A DNA stretch of 64,000 nucleotides from Cepaea nemoralis. Lineage: Eukaryota; Mollusca; Gastropoda; Stylommatophora; Helicidae. The notes beneath the pieces were generated by a model that saw only the letters and a program-made list of their open reading frames with translations, had not been told where the DNA came from and ran no database searches. The DNA lies in NCBI GenBank assembly GCA_014155875.1, contig JACEFZ010004239.1, positions 182,501-246,500 on the forward strand, given 5' to 3'. Of this stretch, positions 22,301 to 32,322 are shown piece after piece. Position 1 is the stretch's first letter. The number at the start of each line of letters is the position of its first letter. A program made the position numbers and the translations under genes.

Positions 22301-24579
22301 CCATGCCCAATGTGTCTGTAGTGTCCCGTGAGAATCTTCCGTGCTAGTCGACCCCGTGCACTGCCATGCCCAATGTGTCTTTAGTGTCCCGTGAGAATCT
22401 TCCTGCAGGTCGACCCCGTGCACTGCCATGCCCAATGTGTCTTTAGTGTCCCGTGAGAATCTTCGTGCTAGTCGACCCTGTGCACTGCCATGCCCAGTGT
22501 CTGTAGTGTCCCGTGCGAATCTTCGTGCTTGTCGACCCCGTGCACTGCCATGCCCACTGTGTCTTTAGTGTTCTGGGAGAATCTTCGTGCTAGTCGACCC
22601 CGTGCACTGCCATGCCCAATGTGTCTTTAGTGTCCCGTGAGAATCTTCGTGCTAGTCGACCCCGTGCACTGCCATGCCCAATGTGTCTTCAGTGTCCCGT
22701 GAGAATCTTCATGCTAGTCGACCCTGTGCACTGCCATGCCCAGTGTGTCTTTAGTGTCCCGTGAGAATCTTCGTGCTAGTCGACCCTGTGCACGGCCATG
22801 CCCAATGTGTCGTTTGTCTCCCGTGAGAATCTTTTGCTGGTCGACCATGTGTACTGCCATGCCCAATGTGTCTTTAGTGTCCCGTGAGAATCTTCGTGTT
22901 AGTCGACCCTGTGCACTGCCATGCCCAATGTGTCGTTTGTCTCCCGTGAGAATCTTCGTGCTGGTCGACCATGTGTACTGCCATGCCCAGTGTGTCTTTA
23001 GTGTCCCGTGAGAATGTTCGAGCTGGTCGACCCCGTGCACTGCCATGCCCAATGTGTCTTCAGTGTCCCGTGAGAATCTTCATGCCAGTCGACCCCGTGC
23101 ACTGCCATGCCCAGTGTGTCTTTAGTGTCCCGTGAGAATCTTCGTGCTGGTCGACCCCGTGCACTGCCATGCCCAATGTTTCTGTAGTGTCCCGTGAGAA
23201 TCTTCGTGCTTGTCGACCCCGTGCACTGCCATGCCCAATGTGTCTTTAGTGTCCCGTGAGAATCTTCGTGCTGGTCGACCCCGTGCACTGCCATGCCCAA
23301 TGTGTCTTTAGTGTCCCGTGAGAATCTTTGTGCTAGTCGACCCTGTGCACTGCCATGCCCAATGTGTCTGTAGTGTCCTGTGAGAATCTTCGTGCTAGTC
23401 GACCCCGTGCACTGCCATGCCCAATGTGTCTTTAGTGTCCTGTGAGAATCTTCGTGCTAGTCGACCCCGTGCACTGCCATGCCCAATGTGTCTTTAGTGT
23501 CCCATGCGAATCTTCGTGCTGGTCGACCCCGTGCACTGCCATGCCCAATGTGTCTTTAGTGTCCCGGGAGAATCTTCGTGCTGGTCGACCCCGTGCACTG
23601 CCATGCCCAATGTGTCTTTAGTGTCCCGTGAGAATCTTCGTGCTAGTCGACCCTGTGCACTGCCATGCCCAGTGTCTGTAGTGTCCCGTGCGAATCTTCG
23701 TGCTTGTCGACCCCGTGCACTGCCATGCCCAATGTGTCTTTAGTGTTCCGGGAGAATCTTCGTGCTAGTCGACCCCGTGCACTGCCATGCCCAATGTGTC
23801 TTTAGTGTCCCGTGAGAATCTTCGTGCTAGTCGACCCCGTGCACTGCCATGCCCAATGTGTCTTCAGTGTCCCGTGAGAATCTTCGTGCTAGTCGACCCT
23901 GTGCACTGCCATGCCCAGTGTGTCTTTAGTGTCCCGTGAGAATCTTCGTGCTAGTCGACCCCGTGCTCTGCCATGCCCAATGTGTCTTCAGTGTCCCGTG
24001 AGAATCTTCGTGCTGGTCGACCCCGTGCACTGCCATGCCCAATGTGTCTTTAGTGTCCCGTGAGAATCTTCGTGCTAGTCAACCCTGTGCACTGCCATTC
24101 GCAGTGTGTCTTTAGTGTCCCGTGAGAATCTTCATGCCAGTCGACCCCGTGCACTGCCATGCCCAGTGTGTCTTTAGTGTCCCGTGAGAATCTTCGTGCT
24201 AGTCGACCCCGTGCACTGCCATGCCCAATGTATCTTTAGTGTCCCGTGAGAATCTTCGTGCTGGTCGACCCCGTGCACTGTCATGCCCAATGTGTCTGTA
24301 GTGTCCCGGGAGAATCTTCGTGCTGGTCGACCCCGTGCACTGCCATACCCAATGTGTCTTTAGTGTCCCGGGAGAATCTTCGTGCTAGTCGACCCTGTGA
24401 ACGGCCATGCCCAATGTGTCGTTTGTCTCCCGTGAGAATCTTTTGCTGGTCGACCATGTGTACTGCCATGCCCAGTGTGTCTTTAGTGTCCCGTGAGAAT
24501 CTTCGAGCTGGTCGACCCCGTGCACTGCCATGCCCAATGTGTCTTCAGTGTCCCGTGAGAATATTCGTGCTGGTCGACC
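10325..24579. repeat. 62-bp satellite array, about 230 monomers, derived from LINE coding sequence
   Basis: The monomer contains TGTCCCGTGAGAATCTTCGT, then GCTAGTCGACCCCGTGCACT, then GCCATGCCCAATGTGTCTTT. The 62-bp period is exact in the clean part (for example GCTGGTCGAC at 15841 and GCTAGTCGAC at 15903). Nearly every unit carries GTCGAC. Variant units exist, including a GTCGTTTGTCTCCC type and a GCGAATC type. Read on the minus strand each unit encodes GRPARRFSRDTKDTLGMAVH, the C-terminal LINE motif found once in each flank. Because 62 is not a multiple of 3 the frame shifts at each unit, so the array does not encode a repetitive protein. From 10.3 to about 14.75 kb the units carry many single-base indels; beyond that they are clean. 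Confidence 0.97.
15000..24579. repeat. Higher-order repeat of about 4.64 kb, two tandem copies, in the satellite
   Basis: Variant-unit patterns recur with a constant offset: 15569 with 20210, 16435 with 21077, 17102 with 21746, 18067 with 22714, 18351 with 22998 and 19600 with 24246. The offset is 4641-4647 bp, or about 75 monomers. Even rare changes such as the deletion in CTGCCTGCCC and the CCATTCGCAG variant recur at that distance. A block of many monomers was therefore duplicated as a unit after the array formed. Confidence 0.85.
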
Positions 24580-24790
24580 CTATTCCCTTCTCCCAGGAAC
24601 CACGCCTTCCACCCCTGTTCTCTCCAAACCGCTGTACTTTTTAATATGGTCAAAGTATTTCAGTCTCTGAGACATGATACTGTTTATGTGTCTGTTGTCT
24701 TCGAAGTTTAGATCTTGTAGAATCGCAATTTTGTCTTTTTCGGTATTCCAAGCATGTGTCGGTAACGTTTTAGGTCAAAGGCCGCGATGT
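24580..24790 (-). pseudogene. LINE-G C-terminal region, upstream part (right flank of the satellite)
   Basis: Read on the minus strand, the codons include YRHMLGIP and, after a frameshift, AILQDLNFEDNRHI, then SIMSQRLKYFDHI, KKYSGLERTG and VEGVVPGRRE. After a single stop the frame runs on into GRPARIFSRDTEDTLGMAVH, which is the satellite monomer. This is the order of the post-RT tail of a LINE ORF2 (rRMLgIPW, LQeL, R.L.yFGHi.R, G.vpG.RgRGRP..RW). Together with 10062-10330 it brackets the array. Frameshifts and stops show it is not functional. Confidence 0.82.
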
Positions 24791-24835
24791 TTCCTGTTCT
24801 TCTTTCACCCTTTACCCATCATTGGGGCGTAAGCC

Positions 24836-25030
24836 CTCAGCCCAAACACACAAAGCCACCCTATCTCTAGCTGTCTCATGCAGGCTCTGTCGTCACTGCT
24901 CCTCAACCCAATCACACAAAGCCACCCAATCTTTAGCTATCTCATGCAGCTCTGTCACTCTCCCTCAACTCAATCACACAAAGCCACCCAATCTTTGGCT
25001 ATCTCATGCAGCTCTGTCACTGTCCCTCAT
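24836..25030. repeat. Minisatellite of 62-66 bp, about 3 copies
   Basis: The word CACACAAAGCCACCC recurs near 24847, 24913 and 24975, with CTATCTCATGCAG(G)CTCTGTC in each unit. The period resembles that of the neighbouring satellite, but the sequence is unrelated. Confidence 0.8.
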
Positions 25031-25786
25031 TTCTGTCCTCTTCTATCCTCTTCTCCGTATGTTTTTGAGTCTTTCTCTATTTTCTTTGCCATGTGAATTT
25101 AAGACAAAGCCTTTCTTGTTATACCATTCTCAGGTTTTCTAAATGCATGTCCTATCCAAAACCAGCTACCTTTTCTAACCTCTTAATTTATTGGTATTTG
25201 TTTAGTTGGTGTCATGCCATTTTAGTCCTATTTTGCGCGAGCACCAATTAATGAATAGTTGTAGTTTATTTCTAGTCATTCGTGGTAGCTTAATGTCAGA
25301 ATTGAGCATTCTTATGTTTGGTGCTAAGTTTAATTTCTGTTGACTTCCACAAATGGCCCAGTGCTACAAACGCTTCTCTCGTCTTGTGATGGATTATTCT
25401 CTACCAGCATGGCTGTGACTGTGATGCTGTATCCCTCGACTTCCGTTGACCACATCTGTAGCAGATCATGTCCTTAGCTTCAGCTGTTAAACCTATTTGT
25501 CATCTGTCATTTATTGTTTTAAATTCGTTCGCTCGCTTTAAACTCCAGCGTAGTCCATACACGTGCTACTATTTCTAGTGCTCTGGACTGATTTTTGCTT
25601 GTGGATCAACGTTCTCTATTATCAGTGTCCCTCGCCAATAGGCGAACCCACTCCGACTTCAGAGGTAGTCGCTTATCATAATCTGGATATAATTATGAAG
25701 CCATCATCACGTGGCTAAATACACTGGATGGAAGCAAACAGCTAGAACACAAATTGCTAGGATGTGCTCATTGCAACGATGTTCCA
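25031..25786. other. No recognisable gene
   Basis: AT-rich sequence with no recognisable protein, RNA gene or repeat. Confidence 0.5.
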
Positions 25787-25903
25787 CTTGGCTCCATCAT
25801 GTTTAGCTGTCAAGACTTGGCTCCATCATGTTTAGCTGTCAAGACTTGGCTCCATCATGTTTAGCTGTCAAGACTTGGCTCCATCATGTTTAGCTGTCAA
25901 GAC
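25787..25903. repeat. 29-bp minisatellite, 4 copies
   Basis: Four nearly identical copies of a unit made of TTGGCTCCATCATGTTTAGC followed by TGTCAAGAC. Confidence 0.95.
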
Positions 25904-25995
25904 AGAGTCTATAATAGTACAGAAACGTGTATTTAACACGGTACAAAATAAACACAATTAAACTCAGCAATATTGAATTGCGATACCTGAATGTG

Positions 25996-25997
<2 letters not shown>

Positions 25998-26071
<74 letters not shown>
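25998..26071. repeat. (TA)n microsatellite
   Basis: About 74 bp of TA repeat. Confidence 0.97.
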
Positions 26072-26077
<6 letters not shown>

Positions 26078-27311
26078 GGCGCGGAGCAGGTATTGGAATT
26101 GTAATCTGGACATGCACACGAGTCTACTCGGAAAACGGTATCAGCCTTCGCACGAAGTAGCGAGACAATACAGAAAGTTGTGCCGAATCAGCACACATTT
26201 CACATCTAAGTATTGATCGCCTGTAAGCTCTCGCCGAGTAAACAATATTGGTATTAGAGATGGCAGAAAAGGACAGTTTGATATTGTAGGGAAGCAGGCA
26301 CCGAGTGCGAGATGCACTTTCTCTAATTAAGCCAAGCCCACCAGAAGAAACGCGCGAGAAACGACTACGACCAGACATTTTCTCGTCATGCAAATCTATA
26401 GCACGTGATGTGATCAAGAGAGGAAAGACCATATTTTGCACATTGTTCGGCTGTCTCCGAAAATAGAGGAGACCTGTTATTGAATGTTGCTTTCTTGCTA
26501 CAGTGAGTAAATCAACACAAACGGAACAAGTTATTAGTCAGCTTTACATGAACACAATCAGAAATGTCAGATTGTACGTTGCGGTTAGTACGCTTGCGTC
26601 GGCACACAAGAACAAAAGGTAACTGTTACAAGTACATAACAAAACTACAAAGAAAAAGTAACGTATATAGACTGCGTCCTGCAAACGTTTGCTTGCTTGA
26701 GTTCGCTGGCTGTGAACTCCAGCATGACCTCCAGTATGTCGGATGAAGACATCCTGTTGTCCAACATCAGTGTGAGGTGTGCGTGAGTATCGGTTGTACC
26801 ATGTCTGGCTTATTGGTGTGCAGACTGGTGGTTCCTCGCCGTGCAGGTAGATACTCTCCGACTTCGGAAGAATCAGCGATCCTACTACGTTAGTCAGGAA
26901 CCCGAAGGGACCTGTTGCCCAGGACGCATGGCGAGGACGTGCTATAGTCTGTCCATAAATGAATGCCTTCATTCACGATCAGTTATTTTGAAAACTGTCT
27001 GTTGCATCGTTATGAAATTTTTCCTGCCATCTTATATTTTCCCCCACCCAAGGAATATGTCTTTGATAGATCCAGGAGCAACTTAAATCACGGAAAGCGG
27101 CGACATTTCTTTGATGTTTTGGCGAAAAACTAGTGATTTCTCGCTAACAAGCGTGTTTTACAGTAATGCCCCGTTCCACTATGCGAGGCTCGTGTCATAA
27201 GGCCAATCCCATGACCCACGAGAAAATTAACTATTCAAAGCTGTTTCTGTTTGAAGCCGTAATACATGAAATAATGTGCACTTCATCTCTGACCCGTAAA
27301 TTATATACCGC
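26072..27311. other. No recognisable gene
   Basis: The longest frame (minus strand, 26972-26544, 142 codons) has no motif, signal peptide or repeat that I recognise and no supporting context. I do not call it a gene. Confidence 0.45.
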
Positions 27312-27326
27312 ATATAAATAAACTTT
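27312..27326. repeat. 15-bp target-site duplication of SINE-A, left
   Basis: ATATAAATAAACTTT occurs here and again at 27575-27589, bracketing the SINE exactly. Confidence 0.88.
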
Positions 27327-27574
27327 AGTCGGCTCCCTGGCCGAGCGGTTAGCAGCTTTCTCCGTTAACCCCGAATACTCTCGTGGTTGACGTGCGCGCA
27401 GGAGAATTAGAAGTGGTTCGAGTCGCGCCAGTGACTTATGAGAGTATGGAGCCGGTCGCTCAGAAAGTCGTGGCGTGCTGATGAACGTAATCTAGCCTAG
27501 GAATCAACATACAGCTGAAAGATTCTGGTGTTGACCTCAATATCCTGAAACAAGGTGGAAATTGGGGGGAAAAA
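27327..27574 (+). mobile_element. SINE-A, full length with target-site duplication
   Basis: This is a 248-bp tRNA-derived SINE. The head carries an A box (CTGGCCGAGCGGTTAGCAG) and a B box (GTGGTTCGAGTCGCG), the internal Pol III promoter of tRNA genes. The A box resembles those of the long-variable-arm class (Ser/Leu). The body reads GAGCCGGTCGCTCAGAAAG, then GAACGTAATC and ACATACAGCTGAAAGATTC, ending in an A-rich tail. A perfect 15-bp duplication flanks it. It depends on a LINE for movement; which one is not shown by the tail. Confidence 0.92.
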
Positions 27575-27674
27575 ATATAAATAAACTTTGAAATCTGCTG
27601 TACAATCTTCAGATTTTTTGGGGGGTTTTTTTCGACATTTTTTTGGTGGGTGGACATAATGATAAGGTTATAAT

Positions 27675-27740
27675 AGTAACACTGTTGCCTACCATGCACG
27701 TCGAAAGAGGCGACTAAGGAGGCTATGGTTCCGTCGCCCT
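27675..27740 (+). repeat. Interspersed repeat family F, copy 1
   Basis: GCCTACCATGCACGTCGAAA and then GAGGCGACTAAGGAGG match 56284-56320, where the reading is GCCTGCCATGCAGGTCATAA and GAGGCGACTAAGGAGG. The parent element is unknown. Confidence 0.45.
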
Positions 27741-27860
27741 GCTACTGAGTGCGTGCGTGGCGCGACACTGTGAGCTGTGAATTTCGCGTGGAATGCTTTT
27801 ACATCTGTCCGCGGTTGTTTTTCACGTGAACTGCATATTCAGAACGATGACGGCCGGCTG

Positions 27861-28012
27861 TTGCTGGATTGCCTTTTCGGTTCACGAGTGCATTTTTCAG
27901 GAGACTCCTGGGAGTCGTCGCTGTAGCTACGGAGTTCGTGCTTTGTGCGGTGCTTTCGGTGGGTCGCCCTGCAGAAAGAGACCGAACCATATGGGAAAAA
28001 ACCTCGGTCAAT
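27861..28012 (+). mobile_element. SINE-B fragment (body)
   Basis: TTCACGAGTGCATTTTTC, GAGACTCCTGGGAGTCGTCG, GTAGCTACGGAGTTCGTGC and GACCGAACCATATGGG match the SINE-B body at 55675-55905, which lies in the opposite orientation. No tRNA-like head is recognisable upstream. Farther downstream, near 28252-28268, a short (ACTA)n run follows. Confidence 0.7.
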
Positions 28013-28258
28013 GAAGTCTTTCTGGTGACTGCCGTTTTCATCGACGATGAACTGCATTTTTCGTGGAGGACTTTTGTGTTGGCATTCTGGCGGCGGCATT
28101 ATGCACAGTGTACCTGTGCGGGCTGTTGGCTTGCCGACACTCCTGTCTATTCCATTGTTCACATGGGGCAGTGAGGAGCATTTTGTGATATTCACTGGCA
28201 CAGGAACGGAGCAATATGGGGACGACCCGTTGCCGTGAAGTTGGAACCGCGACTAACT

Positions 28259-28617
28259 AACTAACTATCTCATCATTTTCCCTCAGTTGGTTACTGAGAT
28301 ACGGAATGTTATATTGGGGCAGACAAAAGTAAACAGACTATAGTAGGTCTTGACCTGTATAGTATAGAACCTGGCCCTGGTGTCTTGGAAACACCTCTGC
28401 GTCCCCTGCAAACGTTTACATTCTACGTCCTAAATATCAAAAAGTGTGCTACGAGACTCGTAGGTCAGCTGACAGGAAGTGACACTGTAAGGAAAGTGTT
28501 AACTAAAGCGATATAAAGTTTGTAGCCAGCGGGAGGTGAAGAACGGTCAATCTTGTTCAGGAATAAACGAGACAAGAAAGACGAGAGTACACAAGCAAAG
28601 ATGATGAGATGACAGAG

Positions 28618-28620
<3 letters not shown>
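28259..28620. other. No recognisable gene
   Basis: No reading frame or repeat that I recognise. Confidence 0.5.

Positions 28621-28703
<83 letters not shown>
28621..28703. repeat. (TA)n microsatellite
   Basis: About 83 bp of TA repeat joined to a SINE head. Confidence 0.97.
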
Positions 28704-28706
<3 letters not shown>

Positions 28707-28790
28707 CCTGGTCTAGGGGTTACACGACTTTATTGTATTCCCATATACTCTCGTGAGTAACGTGACGTGTGCGAGAATCGGTAGACATTA
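28704..28790 (+). mobile_element. SINE-A fragment, tRNA-like head
   Basis: CTCCCTGGTCTAGGGGTTAC is the A-box region, followed by CCCATATACTCTCGTGAGT and a degraded B box (GAGAATCGG). The body is missing. Confidence 0.65.
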
Positions 28791-28799
28791 CTCACCCCC

Positions 28800-30700
28800 G
28801 TCTCACACCTCTCTTAATAGGCTGATATTGACCCACTTCATTATCAGTCCTTGTGCTGCTTTTTGTTTCCAATATACGTTTTTTTTTTTTTTTATAAGTC
28901 TTATGTCTTTCCCATCAATTTGTAGATCTGCAAGCATCTCTACCATGTTGACATGTCTTACTTTATCGAAAGCCTTTGTGTAGTCACAAAGCAAAGATAT
29001 ATATCTTTGTTTACTTCTACGGAACGTTCAATTACTGATCGCAGCATATACACATCATTTATTGTACCCTTTCCTTCTATAAACCCACATTGTTCTTCTT
29101 CTATTTCAGGTTGTGTTTTCTTCCTCATTCTTTGCATGATAATTCGTAGCAAAATCTTCGTGATGTGACTCATTATACTAATTGTTCGATGTTGATCACA
29201 TTCCAAGGCTCCTGATTTCTTTGGGGTTGCAATAAATACAAAATTACATAATTCAGAAAGTATATCTCCGATATCATACATTATGTTCAGCAGTCTGGTG
29301 ACTTGATCTATTCCATATTCTTTTAAAGCATTACTCATTTCTGTTGTGATGTTATCAAAACCAAGGGGTTTTGCCAGATTTCATATGCTTAAGAACATTC
29401 CGAACCCCCATCTTCAAAATTGGTGGTCCTTCATTATTAATTCGAATATCATACTGTTGATCTCTGTTATCATATCATCATACAGGTTTTTTACATAATC
29501 TGACCATACATGTAGAATCTGATCTATTTCTATTATGATCTTGCCATCTTCTGTTTTTAGACAGCCAGCTGATGTACGTGTTATTTTATTAGTAAGTTCC
29601 TGCATTCTTTTGTGTATTGATTTGGTGATTTGACTGTTGTGTTGTTTTTTAATATCTATGCAATTTTTCTCAAGCCATGGTTTTTGTTTTTTTGTTGTTG
29701 GTTTTTTTTTTTTTTTGCCTCCTTACGTAATATTCTGACTTGTCTGTGAATTTTTTTAATATTTGGCAGGATCATATTGAGTCTTCTTGTTTCAATTAGT
29801 TGTAAAATTGCTCCAGTCATCCATTTCTTATGACCCACCTTCTTTAATTTTGGGATTGTTGTTTCTGCAGCCAAACTGATTGAATTCTTCAACATTTCCC
29901 ATTGATCATCCACAACTTAAAATAGGGTATCTAGATCAGACAATATATAAAATCTGTTCTGTACTTCAATGTTGAATTTGTTTTGTATTTCCTTGTCGTT
30001 TTTTAATGTACACAGATCATAATTTGTGTTTCCTGTTATATAATTGATTTTCGTTAACTTTACCCTCAATGTACCTGTAAGTAATCTGTGATCACTGTAA
30101 CAATCAGCATTGGGAACTATTTTTGCAATTGTTAACGCATTTCGAAACCTTCTGCTAATCAGAATGTAATCAATCTGGTTTCTATTCCTGCTGTCAGGAC
30201 TTCTCGATGTCCATAATCTTCAAGGATGTTGTTTAAACCATGTTTTCCTACAATCATTCCTGCTCTTTTGCCCATTCCATGAGTCTGTATTCTCTTTCGC
30301 TTTTCTCTCTCCCAAACCATGGTTTCCCACTGTGCATCCATCACCTTGATTTCCTACTTTTGCATTGATATTTATTTCTGGATTTTTACATTTCTTCAAA
30401 GGAAACTCTGTCATTATAAAATTCCTCTATAATATTTTCACTGGATTCTCCTGTTGTGGCATATATCTGAATTACGTTTATGTTCAAAGGTTTTCTGATA
30501 AATGTAACTAGTAGAACTCTGTCTGACACAGCCCAATATCCTTGAACAGATTTTGATGTTTGCCGATCCAAGATACTTGCTACACCTCTTTGTCGTTCTT
30601 CTCCCTCAGAATAAACAATCTTGAAATCTTAATTTGTCTTAATTACTGCTCCTTCCCATCTCATTTCGCACATCCCTAATGTATTGATCTTCTCTCTTTC
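28800..30700 (-). pseudogene. LINE-A copy 1: AP endonuclease plus reverse transcriptase, decayed
   Basis: A minus-strand non-LTR retrotransposon of the endonuclease/RT type without RNase H. From 5' to 3', in several frames: LGMCEMRWEG; DRQTSKSVQGYWAVSDRVLL; INVIQIYATTGESSE; NAKVGNQGDG; FRNALTIAKIVPNADCYSDH, whose SDH ends the endonuclease; VDDQWEMLKNSISLAAET; then the RT with LKEYGIDQVTRLLNIMYD, ATPKKSGALECDQHRTISIM, EEEQCGFIEGKGT and YTKAFDKVRH, the last being RT motif A with a catalytic Asp. It stops before the second catalytic motif, and many frameshifts and stops are present. It is truncated at both ends. Homologues lie at 52604-54150 and 60540-61780. Confidence 0.9.
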
Positions 30701-30711
30701 CATTTCTGTTG

Positions 30712-30728
30712 GTGGGGGATGTGTGTAT

Positions 30729-30763
<35 letters not shown>

Positions 30764-30925
30764 TGTGTGGTGAGTGGGAGATGTGTGTGTGGGGGTGGGG
30801 AGATGTGTGTAGGTGGGGGGTGTGGGTGGGGGATGGTGGATGGGTGGGAGCATGTATGTGTGTTGGGGGGGGGGCGGGGGTTGTGGTTGGGGGGGATGTG
30901 TGGGTGGATGGGGGATGTGTCTCAT
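30712..30925. repeat. G-rich simple repeat with a 35-G run
   Basis: The plus strand carries an unbroken run of about 35 G (30728-30762) followed by diverging GGGGATGTGTG-like units. It sits at the 5' end of LINE-A copy 1. Confidence 0.95.
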
Positions 30926-30999
30926 AACATGGTAATATGCATTGTTTGTTACAACAGTCTTTTGACAATGTTTTTTTTTTTCCTATGTGAATGTATTAT

Positions 31000-31133
31000 G
31001 CACTATTGATGAACGAAAGATGAGTGGTTTGAAGGGCTGAATGTAAGACGGGCCAGCGTGCCAAATTTGTTACCCTTTGAAAATAAAGTCCGTTCGTTCG
31101 TTCGTTCGTTCGTTCGTTCGTTCGTTCGTTCGT
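31000..31133 (+). mobile_element. 3' end of a retroposon with (TTCG)n tail, copy 2
   Basis: GAATGTAAGACGGGCC, ACCCTTTGAAAATAAAG and a perfect (TTCG)n run at 31092-31133, as in the copy at 3340-3519. Confidence 0.65.
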
Positions 31134-31284
31134 TTCTTGTTTGATGTTATCTAATTTTCCGTCGCCGCTTAATGTCCGATCATTCTAAGTTGGTTTTTTC
31201 AGTGTCAATGTCCTTTTCTTGTGATGATCTGTAATTAGGCGAATAATGATAAACTAGGCAACTTTAAAGAAGGTAGTTTACCGT

Positions 31285-31410
31285 TGCTTTCCTTCCTGGC
31301 AATGACCATACTGGCCAGGTGACCATAGCCATTGTCTCGTTAAAGATATCGCCTGCCTGCTTGAGACCATAACCAACAACTATCTGTCGGCTGCCCTCAA
31401 AATTTCATCC
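31285..31410 (+). repeat. Interspersed repeat family D, copy 2
   Basis: GCTTTCCTTCCTGGCAATG, ACCATACTGGCCAGG, GAGACCATAACCAAC and CTGTCGGCTGCCCTC match 5470-5610 in order and orientation. Confidence 0.55.
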
Positions 31411-31545
31411 ACCACCTGCCTTCCGTGGCTTCTTGTGAACAACTTCCAAAAACGAATACGAAATAACAACACATAATCCACAGAAAAACACTAAAAACAG
31501 CGTCTCCTGAGGAATGAGCGCTACATCACCGCCATTTTCACCGGA

Positions 31546-31650
<105 letters not shown>

Positions 31651-31756
31651 ATACGCATATATCATCATCATCATAAATTGTAAAATATGTTGTTTGTTTC
31701 TTCATAAATATATATATATAAACAAGAGTCGTAGCATTAACCTGCTGTGGGTATGT

Positions 31757-31800
31757 ACACACACACACACACACACAGACACACACACACACACACACAT
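31757..31800. repeat. (CA)n microsatellite
   Basis: About 44 bp of CA repeat with one interruption. Confidence 0.95.
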
Positions 31801-32084
31801 ACAAATACACACGCGCGGGCGGGACGGTCAAAAAGTAATGAACTTGGTCTTATCCTGCTAATAATAAAGACAGAAACATGCAATTTTGCACACTTCATAT
31901 TTGGGATATCTCTTGCTTGCATGAAATTGCACCACATTTTGACAATTAGAAAAATTATGGTTGTGGAAAAAGAAATTGAGGTGAACATTCACAAACAATT
32001 GTGTGCTGTGTATAGAAGTTGTACATTCAATAGAAGCACCATCAGTCCCTGAGCTCAGAGAGCTAACACTTTAGAAAGCCAAGA

Positions 32085-32222
32085 GACGGAAGTGCGTGAT
32101 TACCCGCGTTCTGTCATGACTACCAGCCCAGACATGCTGAACTGCGATAGTGTCATTCTTCGTGATGATAATGCATTATAAGTCTTCAGTTGGCGTTGCC
32201 GCTGTCAGTCAGCAAGGGAAGT
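32085..32222 (+). pseudogene. Mariner transposase, N-terminal remnant
   Basis: One frame reads EVRDYPRSVMTTSPDMLNCD followed by SVILRDD, and then, after a shift, SVGVAAVSQQGKY. In mariner transposases the linker between the two DNA-binding domains reads like DPRSGRP..ATSPD and is followed by a hydrophobic helix and a SKGSV-like turn. The fit is good but short. The sequence breaks off at the LINE's (TTC)n tail and resumes at 33121. Confidence 0.6.
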
Positions 32223-32322
32223 ATTCTTCTTCTTCTTCTTCTTCTTCTTCTTCTTCTTCTTCTTCTTCTTCTTCTTCTTCTTCTTCTTCTTCTTCTTCCT
32301 TCTTCTTCTTCTTCTTCTTCTT
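32223..32322. repeat. (TTC)n tail of the inserted LINE
   Basis: About 100 bp of TTC with one slip near 32299. On the minus strand it is (GAA)n directly following the LINE's last codons (LNGSERRR), so it looks like the LINE's own 3' tail. Confidence 0.85.

Noticed and set aside
10325..24579. Dozens of reading frames of 60-217 codons on both strands of the satellite
   Set aside because: They follow the 62-bp unit and shift frame at every monomer. They are echoes of a LINE C-terminus, not genes.
10325..24579. A CRISPR-like array
   Set aside because: The units are contiguous with no unique spacers, the repeat is 62 bp and the setting is eukaryotic.
26544..26972. A 142-codon minus-strand ORF as a host gene
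   Set aside because: No recognisable motif, repeat or signal and no neighbouring exon; this length is expected by chance in the window.
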